Below are positions 8,456 through 16,423 of a DNA stretch of 64,000 bases, piece after piece (within the stretch, counting starts at the first letter, position 1; each line of letters begins with the position of its first letter). Made by a program: the position numbers and the translations under genes. The stretch spans positions 62,001-126,000 of the forward strand of contig JBAOII010000014.1 in assembly GCA_037045685.1 (NCBI GenBank), read 5' to 3'. The notes below the pieces were generated by a model. The model did no database searches. It saw only the letters and a program-made list of their open reading frames with translations, and was not told where the DNA came from. Origin of the DNA: Competibacter_A sp037045685 (GTDB taxonomy: Bacteria > Pseudomonadota > Gammaproteobacteria > Competibacterales > Competibacteraceae).

Positions 8456-9649
8456 CTAGCGCGTCGCGCCGGCCGCGATCGACATCCGGGTATGCCGGGC
8501 GATCATCAGTTCTTCGTTGGTCGGGATGACCCAGGCCGGAATCCGGCTGTTCTCGGCGCTGATGCGCGGACCGCCGGCCGCGTTGGCGGCGGGATCGAGT
8601 TCCACGCCGAGCCAGGCAGCGGCTTGGCAGACCCGCTCCCGGATCGGGGCAGCGTGCTCGCCGATGCCGGCGGTGAACACCAGGGCGTCGAGTCCGCCCA
8701 GCGCGGCGGCGAGCGAGCCCAGTTCCCGGCCGATGCGGTAGACGAACAGCTCCACCGCGAATTTCGCCCTCGGCTCGTCGGAAGCGAGCAGGGTGCGCAT
8801 GTCGCTGGAGATGCCCGATACGCCCAGCAGACCCGATTGCTGGTAGAGCAGCTTCTCGATGGCGCGGGCGTCCATCTTCAACTCGTCCATGAGATAGAGG
8901 ACGACGCCGGGGTCGAGATTACCGCTGCGAGTGCCCATCGGCAGTCCGTCCACGGCGGTGAAACCCATGGTGCTGGCGACGCTTTTGCCGCCCTGAATCG
9001 CGCACAGGCTGGCGCCGTTGCCCAGATGCAGCACCACCGTGCGGCCCGCCGCCGCGCGAGCGTCGTATTCTGGCAAAACGGAGGCGATGTATTCGTAGGA
9101 CAGGCCGTGGAAGCCGTAGCGCCTCACGCCCCGGTCGGTGATCTCGGACGGCAGGGCGAACGCCTGGGCCACCTCCGGCTGGTGGCGATGGAAAGCCGTG
9201 TCGAAACAGGCCACTTGCGGCAACTGCGGCTGGTTGGCCAGCAACAGGCGGATCGGCTTGAGGTTGTGGGGTTGGTGCAGGGGCGCCAGCGGGATGAATC
9301 GCTCCAGGTGGCCGACGATCTCGGCGGTCAGCCGCACGGGCGCGGCGTAGTCGAGACCGCCGTGCACCACCCGGTGTCCGACGGCGGCGAGCCGGTGTTC
9401 GCCGAGTCGCTCGCGCAGAAAGCCGGCCAGATAGGCGATGGCGCCATCGTGGCCGAGCGTTTCGCCTTGCGCCCATTGCTGCTCGCTGAGGACGGTGCCC
9501 GCCGCGTCCTTGGCCTTGAAGCGGGGCGCGGTGTAAAGGCTCTCGATTTGCCCGCCCAGCAACGGGTCCAGCGCCTCGCCTCGTTCCAGGAACAGCGAAA
9601 ACTTGATGCTGGACGAACCGGCATTGACGACCAGAATCGCGTCGCTCAT
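8456..9649 (-). CDS. ackA: Acetate kinase (acetate/propionate kinase family)
   Basis: 397 residues, the normal length. It opens with VVNAGSSSIKFSLF, the phosphate-binding loop of the ASKHA fold. GHRVVHGG, the catalytic Asp in CFDTAFH, HLGNGASLCAI, STMGFTAVDGLPMGTRSG and FTAGIGEHA follow, all diagnostic of AckA. It interconverts acetate + ATP and acetyl phosphate in the cytosol. The start (Met 9649) overlaps the stop of the pta-like gene by one base (TGATG), so the two are translationally coupled. The partner may use butyryl-CoA, so butyrate or propionate kinase activity is an alternative. Confidence 0.95.
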   Translation of the reverse strand: MSDAILVVNAGSSSIKFSLFLERGEALDPLLGGQIESLYTAPRFKAKDAAGTVLSEQQWAQGETLGHDGAIAYLAGFLRERLGEHRLAAVGHRVVHGGLDYAAPVRLTAEIVGHLERFIPLAPLHQPHNLKPIRLLLANQPQLPQVACFDTAFHRHQPEVAQAFALPSEITDRGVRRYGFHGLSYEYIASVLPEYDARAAAGRTVVLHLGNGASLCAIQGGKSVASTMGFTAVDGLPMGTRSGNLDPGVVLYLMDELKMDARAIEKLLYQQSGLLGVSGISSDMRTLLASDEPRAKFAVELFVYRIGRELGSLAAALGGLDALVFTAGIGEHAAPIRERVCQAAAWLGVELDPAANAAGGPRISAENSRIPAWVIPTNEELMIARHTRMSIAAGATR

Positions 9650-10590
9650 CACGCCACCGCCTTTTTCGCGTTTTCCCGTCGCGCTTGGGCGACCAGCGCG
9701 GCCACCGCGCAGGAGGCCAGCCGGGTCATGACCGAATCGGCGCGGCTGGTGAGGATGATCGGCACCCTCGCGCCGAGCACGATGCCGGCGGCGTCGGCGT
9801 CGGCCATGAAGGTCAGGCTCTTGGCCAGCATGTTGCCCGCTTCCAGGTCCGGCACCACCAGAATGTCGGCCAGCCCCGCCACCGGCGAGTCGATTTTCTT
9901 GATCTGGGCCGCCGCCAGGTCGATGGCGTTGTCCAGCGCCAGCGGGCCGTCCAGGATGCCGCCGGTGATCTGCTTGCGGTCGGCCATCTTGCACAGCGCG
10001 GCGGCTTCCACGGTGGACGGCACCTTGGGATTGACCGTCTCCATGGCCGACAGGATCGCCACTTTCGGTTGCGGGAAACCCAGGGCGTGGGCGAGGTCGA
10101 TGGCGTTCTGGGTGATGTGGACCTTGTCTTCCAGCGTGGGGAAGATGTTGATCGCCGCGTCGGTGACGATGATCGCCCGGTCGAGGCTCGGCACGTCCAT
10201 GAGGAAGGCGTGGCTGATGCGCCGCTCGGTGCGCAGCCCCGTCCCGGTCCGCACCACCGCGCCCATCAGCTCGTCGGTGTGCAGGCTGCCCTTCATCAGC
10301 ATCTCGGCCTTGCCCTCGCGGGCCAGTTGCACGGCCAGATCGGCGGCGCCGTGGCTGTGCGGGGCATCCACGATCTCGTAGCGGGCGATGTCGAGCTGGA
10401 ATTGCGCCGCCACGGCTTCGATCCTGGCTTTCGGTCCGACCAGGATCGGTTGCAGGATACCCAGTTCGGCGGCTTCCACCGCGCCCTTGAGCGAACTCTC
10501 GTCGCAGGGGTGGGCCACGGCGGTCGGGACCGGCGTCAGCGCCTTGCACCGGGCGATCAGCCGTTCGTATTTCTCGTGCTTGCGTTCCAT
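9649..10590 (-). CDS. Phosphate acetyl/butyryltransferase
   Basis: 313 residues, single-domain Pta/Ptb fold: ILVGPKARIEA in the N-terminal half, MKGSLHTDELMGAVV, DAAINIFPTLEDKVHI, VPSTVEAAALCKMADRKQI and GILDGPLALDNAI in the conserved C-terminal half. It transfers the acyl group between CoA and phosphate, feeding or draining the overlapping acetate kinase. It lacks the DRTGG domain of long Pta. In this family many members are annotated as bifunctional with enoyl-CoA hydratase, but no MaoC domain is present here. It starts 15 bp after the DUF3141 stop, giving the operon DUF3141 - pta - ackA. Confidence 0.9.
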   Translation of the reverse strand: MERKHEKYERLIARCKALTPVPTAVAHPCDESSLKGAVEAAELGILQPILVGPKARIEAVAAQFQLDIARYEIVDAPHSHGAADLAVQLAREGKAEMLMKGSLHTDELMGAVVRTGTGLRTERRISHAFLMDVPSLDRAIIVTDAAINIFPTLEDKVHITQNAIDLAHALGFPQPKVAILSAMETVNPKVPSTVEAAALCKMADRKQITGGILDGPLALDNAIDLAAAQIKKIDSPVAGLADILVVPDLEAGNMLAKSLTFMADADAAGIVLGARVPIILTSRADSVMTRLASCAVAALVAQARRENAKKAVA

Positions 10591-10605
10591 GGATTAAGGT
10601 CCTCT

Positions 10606-12813
10606 TTAGATGTCTGTGCCCTTGCCCGAACCAGATTTGACCGGTTCGATGGCCTGGAACAGCTTCTCGATCTCGGCCAGCCGCTCGGCCCGCTCGCCGG
10701 TGACTTCGCCGGCGGCCGATGCGACCAAACGGATCTTGGCGAGCGCCTCCGCCCTCACGGCCGGGTCGGCGGGCAGCATCTGCGGGATCGCCGCCAGCGC
10801 GCCGTCCCGGTCGAGCAGGAGGGCGAAGAACTGCTCGCGCAGCACTCGCTTGAATTCCTCCAAGGTCAATCCGCCGTGCTCGGCGCGCATCTGGCGCAAT
10901 TCGTTGAACGCTCGCTCGTCCACTCCCGGTCCCGCCATGCCGATGTAGACTAGGCCGCGAATCATCGCCTCGCGCGGGCCGCCTTCGGCGAGGCGGGCCT
11001 TGAGTTCGGCGATGCGCTGCTGGACGAAGGCGAGCCGCTCCGGCTCGACGCCGGGATGCCGGCGCGGGGGTTCGTCCGAAGCCTGCAACCCGACCAGGGC
11101 TTGCAGCAGGGGAGCGCTGTAGATCGCCAGAAAAATTTGCTCCATGCTGCGGTCGCGCAGATCGCGATAGCCGTCGAGGGCGGCGATCATCCCGTCCGAG
11201 ATCATGGCCTGCCACTGGAGCAGCGGGTTGGCGGGCGTTGCGGTTTGCCGTCTCCCGCGCACCCATTCGGCCAGCTCGGCGATTTGCCGCATCAGCGGGT
11301 TGCGGTCCGAAAACAGTTGGTGGGGCAGTTCGGCCGGCTTGATCCGGTAGGGCGATTCGACGGTGATCTGGCTGTTGGCGAACGCCCGGACGAACGGCTG
11401 GAACAGGGTGCGGTACAGGCCGAGATTGATTTCGGACACCCGCCGCGCGGTGGCGAAGCGGAGTTCGTTTTCCTGGCTGGGCCGGACGACCGCCCGCAGA
11501 TCGGCCAGCGTGCGCGGCTCGAAGCGGACGATCCAGTCGCCGCTGATCAGTTCGGGATTCGCGGCGTCGGTCGTCTTGGCCGTCATCACCGCCTCGTACA
11601 AGCCGGGCGGCAACACGTCGATCAGGTCGATGTTGGAGGCGAATTCCTGATGCTCTTTCTTGGCGACCCCGCCCGAGACGAAGATGCCGAGATGGCCGAT
11701 ATTTTCGTGGATGGCGTAGACGATGGTTTGGCCGCAGGCGCGGAGGTCTTCATCCTCCTCGTAAAGATCGACGATCCAGCCCAGCGCCTGTTGCGGCGGC
11801 GTGATGTTGTCGCCCTTGGAGCAGAAGCAGAGGATCGGCGAGCGGATGTTGCGCAGGTCGATGCGCACGCCGTCGCCGGTGACGATCTCGGCGGTCGCCA
11901 GCCGGTTGCCGATGAACAGTTGATCGACGATCCACTGCATTTCCTCGGCGTTGAGGTTGACGTGCCCGCCCCACCAGGTCTCGAACTCCAGAAAGCGCTC
12001 GCTCTCGGTGTCCACCTTCGACCAGAGATCGTAGTTCTTGGCCCAGTAGGTGTTGGCGGGATTGAGGTTCTCGAAATTGCCGACCAGGTTGGCGCCGTCG
12101 AACTTGCCGCGCCCCAGATCGCTGGTGAGCGCGGTCAGCCAACTGCCGCCGTACAGGCCGCCGGTGTAGCGCATCGGGTTCTCGCCTTCCGCGCCGGCCC
12201 AGTAGGACAAGGGGGAGCCGGGAATGATCAGCGGCCCGAACAGCTCCGGCCGGGTCGCGGCCAGCATCATCACCGCCCAGCCGGCCTGGCAGTTGCCGAT
12301 CACGCAGGGCTTGCCCTCGGCGTCGCGGTGCAGTTCGTTGACTTTTTCCAGAAACCTGGCCTCGGCGCGCATGATGTCTTCGATGGTCTGGCCCGGCATC
12401 GGGTCGGGGGTGAAGCCGACGAAGTAGCAGGGATGGCCGGCGCGCATCGCCACGCCCAGCTCGCTGTCGGCCTTGAAGCCGCCGATGCCCGGCCCGTGGC
12501 CGGCGCGCGGATCGACCACCACGAACGGGCGCTTTTTCGGGTCGATGGCGACCCCTTCCGGGGGCTTGATCCGCGCCAGCCCGTAATTGACTGGCCGAGC
12601 GAAGGTCCGGCCGTCCATCACCAGCTCGGCGTCGAAACTGAGGACGTGCGGCACCGCCTTGGCCTTGTGCTCGAAATATTGGTTGCCGCGCCGGCGCAGC
12701 GTGTCCCAGAACAGGATCGTGCGCTGCCAGGAATCCACCCAGTAATCGGCGATCTGTTGGGCGGGAGCGGGCAGGGTTTGCGAGGTGGAGAGAGATTGGG
12801 ATGGTTCGGTCAT
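10606..12813 (-). CDS. DUF3141 alpha/beta-hydrolase, PHA-synthase-like
   Basis: 735 residues from MTEPSQSLSTS at 12813, the usual size for DUF3141. An alpha/beta-hydrolase core occupies about residues 60-420. The nucleophile elbow reads GNCQAGW with Cys175, the Gly-x-Cys-x-Gly lipase-box variant of polyhydroxyalkanoate synthases. An Asp after CFCSKGDNITPP and a His in HENIGHLGIF complete a plausible triad. The C-terminal 300 residues are helical. DUF3141 proteins are often annotated as poly(3-hydroxyalkanoate) synthetase-like, but activity is not established. Coupling with Pta and AckA suggests a role in acyl-CoA overflow or storage. Confidence 0.85.
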   Translation of the reverse strand: MTEPSQSLSTSQTLPAPAQQIADYWVDSWQRTILFWDTLRRRGNQYFEHKAKAVPHVLSFDAELVMDGRTFARPVNYGLARIKPPEGVAIDPKKRPFVVVDPRAGHGPGIGGFKADSELGVAMRAGHPCYFVGFTPDPMPGQTIEDIMRAEARFLEKVNELHRDAEGKPCVIGNCQAGWAVMMLAATRPELFGPLIIPGSPLSYWAGAEGENPMRYTGGLYGGSWLTALTSDLGRGKFDGANLVGNFENLNPANTYWAKNYDLWSKVDTESERFLEFETWWGGHVNLNAEEMQWIVDQLFIGNRLATAEIVTGDGVRIDLRNIRSPILCFCSKGDNITPPQQALGWIVDLYEEDEDLRACGQTIVYAIHENIGHLGIFVSGGVAKKEHQEFASNIDLIDVLPPGLYEAVMTAKTTDAANPELISGDWIVRFEPRTLADLRAVVRPSQENELRFATARRVSEINLGLYRTLFQPFVRAFANSQITVESPYRIKPAELPHQLFSDRNPLMRQIAELAEWVRGRRQTATPANPLLQWQAMISDGMIAALDGYRDLRDRSMEQIFLAIYSAPLLQALVGLQASDEPPRRHPGVEPERLAFVQQRIAELKARLAEGGPREAMIRGLVYIGMAGPGVDERAFNELRQMRAEHGGLTLEEFKRVLREQFFALLLDRDGALAAIPQMLPADPAVRAEALAKIRLVASAAGEVTGERAERLAEIEKLFQAIEPVKSGSGKGTDI

Positions 12814-12953
12814 CGGTCGAACTCCTCGGGGATTTGGTGTGACTGGGTTCCGGCGGATGCGGGGTCGGTGCCCCGTCGCGGCGCCGGGAACGGGTGGCCC
12901 GGCGGGCGGTCTCGCGTGCGGGCAATTTTTCCGTTCATTTGGACAACGCCCCG

Positions 12954-14693
12954 CTATTCTTCGTCGGGCGGCACCTCGGCCGGGCCGATTTCGCGGCGGT
13001 AGGCTTTCAGCGCCTGACGGAGCGTCGGGAAGATGCGTTCCTCGTGTTCGGGTCGGCGGAAGCCGCTCTCCCGCAGCCAGTCCAGAAATTCGGTCTTGCG
13101 CCCGGCCAGAATCAGCTTGGTTCCGCGCGCTTCGAGCGTTTCCTTCAGATCGCGCAAGGCATACAGGCCGGTCACGTCGATGTGGCTGATCGGAATCGTG
13201 TCGATGACGAACCACTGGAGTGCCGGGTCGGCGGCATCGGCCACGGCCAGCGCCCGCTGTTTGAAATAGGCGGCATTGAAGAAGGTGATCGGACCGTTGA
13301 AGCGATAGACCGCCAGGCCGGGAAAGGTCTTGGCCTCGGGGTGTCGTTCGATGGAGTGGAAGCCGGGCAGGCCCTCCATCTTGCCGAGCACTTCGTCGCG
13401 GGGACGCGCGGTCAGCTTGACGAACCGCACCAGCGCCAGCGCCACCGCGACCAGAATGGCGTCGATCGCGCCCACCGCCACCACGCCCAGCGTGGTGATC
13501 ACCGCCAATCCGACCTCGCGCCGGTCGATCCGCCAGATTTCCCGCAGCGAGCGCACGTCGAACAGCGAGAACGAGGCAAACACCAGCACCGCGCCCAGGG
13601 CGGCGATGGGGACGTACCGCAAGGGGTCGGTCAGGAACAGCAAGACCATCGCCATCGTCGCGGCGGCCACCAGGCCGGTGACCTGGGTGCGCCCCCCGGC
13701 CGCGTCGCACATGGCGGTGCGCGAATCGGCGCCGGTGACGGCAAAACCCTGGGACAGGGCGGAGACGAGGTTGGCGGCGCCGAACGCGGCGAACTCGCGA
13801 TCCACATCGATCTCGTAGCGGTTCTTGGCCGCGAAGCTGCGGGCGGTCAACATGCCGCTGGAAAACAGCACCAGGGCCAAGCCCGCCGCGCTGGCCACCA
13901 GCGACGGCAAGTGTTCGGGGGAAAAAGTGGGCCAGCGGAGCGGCGGCAGCCCGGCGGGAACCGAGCCCAGAATCGCGACCCCGCGCCCGTCCAGTTTCAG
14001 CAGCGCGACCGCGATGGCCGAGGCGACCAGCGCCACCAGCGCGGCCGGCCAGCGCGGCAGGAAGCGGCGCGCGAGGAACAGCACGGCAAAGCTGCCCAAG
14101 CCGACCGCCAGGGTCGGACCATGGGTTTGGGGCAGCTTGGCGATGAATTCGAGCAGGCGAGGAACGATACCGCCAGACTCGATGGCGAAGCCGAACAGCT
14201 TGCCGATCTGCCCCAGCAGGATGCTGATGGCGATGCCGTTCAGGAAGCCGACCAGGATCGGCTTGGACAGGAAATCCGCCAGCGCGCCGAGCCGGAGAAA
14301 ACTCGCGGCGATGCAGAACAGGCCGGTGAAAAACGTCAGCACGATCGCGAGCGACCCGTACAATTCCGCGTCGCCGGCGGCGAGCGGGGCGACGGCGGCG
14401 GCGATCATCGCGCAGGTCGCCGCGTCGGGATTGACCATCAACTGCCGCGAGGTGCCGAAGATCGCGTAAGCCACCAGCGGCAGGATGCTGGAGTAGAGGC
14501 CCACGACCGGACTGAAGCCGGCGAGTTGGGCATACGCGACCGCGACGGGCAACGCTACCGCCGCCACCGAAAGGCCGGCGATCAGATCGCGCCGGAAGTC
14601 GGCGGTAAATCGGTAGCGCGCGAGCGCCGGCACGCCGGGCGCGATGCGCCCCAGGCGCTCGATCAGATTTTTTTCTTTATCAAACATCGACAT
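12954..14693 (-). CDS. SulP-family anion transporter with STAS domain
   Basis: About 579 residues from MSMFDKEKN at 14693 (Met 14687 is an alternative). The membrane core has 10-14 hydrophobic segments beginning with DLIAGLSVAAVALPVAVAYA, the SulP sulfate-transporter signature region. PILVGFLNGIAISILLGQ and the Ala/Gly-rich SRTAMCDAAGGRTQV loop follow. The C-terminal cytoplasmic STAS domain (about residues 430-560) contains FVIDTIPISHIDVTGLYAL. SulP members carry sulfate, bicarbonate or other anions; substrate cannot be told here. It is on the same strand 140 bp upstream of DUF3141, with no evidence that they share a transcript. Confidence 0.9.
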   Translation of the reverse strand: MSMFDKEKNLIERLGRIAPGVPALARYRFTADFRRDLIAGLSVAAVALPVAVAYAQLAGFSPVVGLYSSILPLVAYAIFGTSRQLMVNPDAATCAMIAAAVAPLAAGDAELYGSLAIVLTFFTGLFCIAASFLRLGALADFLSKPILVGFLNGIAISILLGQIGKLFGFAIESGGIVPRLLEFIAKLPQTHGPTLAVGLGSFAVLFLARRFLPRWPAALVALVASAIAVALLKLDGRGVAILGSVPAGLPPLRWPTFSPEHLPSLVASAAGLALVLFSSGMLTARSFAAKNRYEIDVDREFAAFGAANLVSALSQGFAVTGADSRTAMCDAAGGRTQVTGLVAAATMAMVLLFLTDPLRYVPIAALGAVLVFASFSLFDVRSLREIWRIDRREVGLAVITTLGVVAVGAIDAILVAVALALVRFVKLTARPRDEVLGKMEGLPGFHSIERHPEAKTFPGLAVYRFNGPITFFNAAYFKQRALAVADAADPALQWFVIDTIPISHIDVTGLYALRDLKETLEARGTKLILAGRKTEFLDWLRESGFRRPEHEERIFPTLRQALKAYRREIGPAEVPPDEE

Positions 14694-14800
14694 GGCGCAT
14701 AAACGACTCCATTGCTTCCCGTTCCATGCATCGACCATCGACGGCAGACGGGGGTGTCAGCTCCAGGCAATCACCCGCTCACGGACATGCTCGGTCACCA

Positions 14801-14931
14801 CCTCGTTGCTGTCTTTCCTCGTTGCTGTCTTTCCTCGTCTGCCTGTCCTTTCCTCGTTGCTGTCTTTCCTCGTTGCTGTCTTTCCTCGTCGCCGTCTTTC
14901 CTCGTTGCTGTCTTTCCTCGTTGCTGTTCTT
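14801..14931. repeat. Tandem repeat, eight copies of a 16-bp unit
   Basis: The unit is CCTCGTTGCTGTCTTT on the plus strand: copies at 14801, 14817, 14852, 14868 and 14900 are exact. The copies at 14884 and 14916 have a few changes and the third (14833-14851) is 19 bp long. There are no unique spacers, so this is not a CRISPR array. It lies between the stop of the glycine-rich WIN peptide gene and the SulP gene. It can be translated in any frame because 16 is not a multiple of 3, but no frame has a convincing start. Confidence 0.9.
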
Positions 14932-14945
14932 ACACCGATGCGGGT

Positions 14946-15227
14946 TCAGCGATTGATCCAACCGCTGCCGCCGCCGCGGCGGTTGATCCAACCGCCGCCG
15001 CCGCCGCCGCCGCCGTTGATCCAACCGCCGCCGCCGCCGTAACCGCCGCGACGGTTGATCCAAGCGCCGGCGCTGGCCCGATGGGAAACCGTCAGCCCAC
15101 CGCCCAGCAGCACTCCGCCGATCACCGCCTGCGACCATTTGCCCAGACCGCGCAGAAAAGTGCGTCGTTCCTGTGCTTCCGGGGTATCGGTCGGTTCGAG
15201 AGGTTGCGCATTCTGTTGATCGGTCAT
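14946..15227 (-). CDS. Tat-exported glycine-rich peptide with four Trp-Ile-Asn motifs (GrrA-like RiPP precursor candidate)
   Basis: 93 residues from Met 15227, with a good GGAGAA ribosome-binding site just upstream. Residues 1-20 are polar. Residues 20-27 read ERRTFLRG, a twin-arginine motif, followed by a hydrophobic stretch (AVIGGVLLGGGL) and an Ala-Ser-Ala cleavage site near residue 51. The mature part of about 42 residues is almost only Gly, Arg and the motif Trp-Ile-Asn, repeated four times with Gly4-8 or RRGG linkers. Aromatic-x-Asn repeats in glycine-rich tails are the hallmark of GrrA/OscA-type precursors, whose Trp/Phe and Asn are crosslinked by a radical SAM enzyme. No radical SAM gene is in the window. 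It starts 13 bp after the SnoaL-like gene. The alternative is a plain glycine-rich surface peptide. Confidence 0.7.
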   Translation of the reverse strand: MTDQQNAQPLEPTDTPEAQERRTFLRGLGKWSQAVIGGVLLGGGLTVSHRASAGAWINRRGGYGGGGGWINGGGGGGGGWINRRGGGSGWINR

Positions 15228-15240
15228 GGCCGTTCTCCGC

Positions 15241-15793
15241 TCACTGGGCTTTCTTCGGGGCCGAGGCGGGTGTGGCTGCCGGCGGTGGCGCATCGCCACT
15301 GGTCAGGTTGGAAAAGTGCAGGGTCTGGAACTTCCAGCCACCCTTTTCCTTCTTGAGCACCGCCGAGACATTGAGCACGTAATTCCGCGCTTTGCCGTCC
15401 GGGGCAGTATCCTGCATGTTGCACGAAGCGACCAGCCAAGCGACATCGCCTTGGTGGCCGCCGGAGGTGTCCGGACATTGATGTTTCAGCGATCCGGCCT
15501 TGAAATCCTTCAAAAATTCCTTGTAAGCGGTTTCAACCTCCGTTTTGCCCTTCCAGAACTCGCCGGGGCCGGTCCCCATCATCGCGATGGTGGGATCGTC
15601 GGCGTACAAGCGACAGCAACGCTTTGAGATCCTGTTTGCCCATCGCCTCGTCGTGCTGGTTCAGCACGGCCTTGACCTCTTCCTTGACCGGGTCGGTCTC
15701 CGGCGCCGGGGCCGCCCAGGCCGGCATCGTCAAAACCGAGGCCAGAGTCGCCGCGAGCAAACCGCGATAGTTTCGGGTGCAATGTTTTTTCAT
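15241..15793 (-). CDS. Secreted SnoaL/NTF2-like protein (one frameshift)
   Basis: Start at Met 15793 (MKKHCTRNYRG), with a Sec signal peptide ending AWAAPAPE. The frame then reads VKAVLNQHDEAMGKQDLKALLSL and shifts near 15610. The second frame continues YADDPTIAMMGTGPGEFWKG with a conserved Trp region and a closing GGWKFQTLHFSNL, ending at TGA 15241. This is the pattern of nuclear-transport-factor-2-like (SnoaL/DUF4440) folds, which bind small ligands. The 13-bp gap to the glycine-rich peptide gene makes a two-gene operon very likely. The shift is one extra base and could be a sequence error. Total length about 183 residues. Confidence 0.7.
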
Positions 15794-15912
15794 CGAAAAG
15801 GAGCCCTCTGTTGACCCTGCCAAAATTTCAAAGCAAACCGGAGCCTCGTCGGCGTGATCGCCAACGTTGAAAGCTGCGGGCCGGTCGCTTGCCACGAAAA
15901 GCCAAAGCGCGT

Positions 15913-16263
15913 TCATCTCGATTCGGGACCGGGCACATCTTGGCCGCGTCGCGCCTGCCAGGCGAATTCGAGGCCACGGGTTTCGGTGATGGTCCGAAAA
16001 TCCAGCGTGGGCGGCTCTGCCGACATTTCCATCAATTCCATCAGGCGGGTGAATCGCTCCGAACGCAGCATCGAGCGCAGATTGTCCTCGGCATCCCACA
16101 GCTCGCTGTAGCAAAGGTGCCGGGAGTCGCCCCTTTCGGTGAAAAGGTGGATCTCGACGCAGCCGCGCTCCAGTCGGGCCAGTCGCGCCAGCGACTGGAA
16201 CGCCTCAACCAACGGCCGGGTTCGTCGTGGATGAGCCCGAAGACTGAGTCGTAGTTCGATCAT
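15913..16263 (-). CDS. Antibiotic-biosynthesis-monooxygenase-like protein (ABM fold)
   Basis: 116 residues from MIELRLSLRAH at 16263. The pattern is that of a dimeric ferredoxin-like ABM/quinol monooxygenase-type domain: a first strand MIELRLSLRA, a helix (PLVEAFQSLARLARLERGC), a strand CVEIHLFTE, then CYSELWDAEDNLRSMLRSERF and a final strand LDFRTITET. Small proteins of this fold protect against quinones or decorate biosynthetic clusters. The AT-rich upstream region with a palindrome probably holds its promoter. It lies 119 bp upstream of the SnoaL-like gene. Confidence 0.6.
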   Translation of the reverse strand: MIELRLSLRAHPRRTRPLVEAFQSLARLARLERGCVEIHLFTERGDSRHLCYSELWDAEDNLRSMLRSERFTRLMELMEMSAEPPTLDFRTITETRGLEFAWQARRGQDVPGPESR

Positions 16264-16275
16264 GGATCGGATCAG

Positions 16276-16291
16276 AGCAGATCGCGTGCCA
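16276..16291 (-). promoter_or_regulatory. Possible sigma-54 promoter element
   Basis: On the minus strand the sequence reads TGGCACG, four bases, CTGCT. This has the obligatory GG and GC with the correct 10-base spacing and one departure from TTGCT. A sigma-54 activator gene is immediately upstream. Against it, the start point would be only a few bases before the ATG at 16263, giving an almost leaderless message. Low confidence. Confidence 0.25.
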
Positions 16292-16388
16292 GTCGGATCG
16301 AAATGCAGCCTCAAATAATAAACAAATATAAAACAATTAATTATTTCACTGGGCCGAAGCCGGAGACCCCCGTGATAGCGAAAAGGTC

Positions 16389-16422
16389 ATCCGAAATATC
16401 GTGGAGCTCCGATATATCGGAG
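16389..16422. promoter_or_regulatory. Perfect 16-bp palindrome with an adjacent imperfect copy
   Basis: CTCCGATATATCGGAG at 16407-16422 is its own reverse complement. A degenerate copy (TCCGAAATATCGTGGA) lies 18 bp to the left, so the two cover almost the same face of the helix. They sit just after the stop of the sigma-54 activator gene and upstream of the ABM gene. An operator for a dimeric regulator is more likely than a terminator because there is no T run on either side. Confidence 0.5.
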
Positions 16423-16423
16423 T

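Noticed and set aside
9660..11266. Long minus-strand frame continuous with ackA beyond its Met
   Set aside because: It is antisense/other-frame shadow of pta and DUF3141; low-complexity Arg/Ala/Gly composition and no domain before the AckA Met.
14801..14931. CRISPR-like array
   Set aside because: Units are contiguous 16-mers without spacers and no cas genes are nearby.
14779..15138. Minus-strand ORF covering the tandem repeats (Asn-Glu-Glu-Arg-Gln repeats)
   Set aside because: It is the 16-bp repeat read in frame; out of phase with the better supported WIN-peptide gene and without a convincing start.
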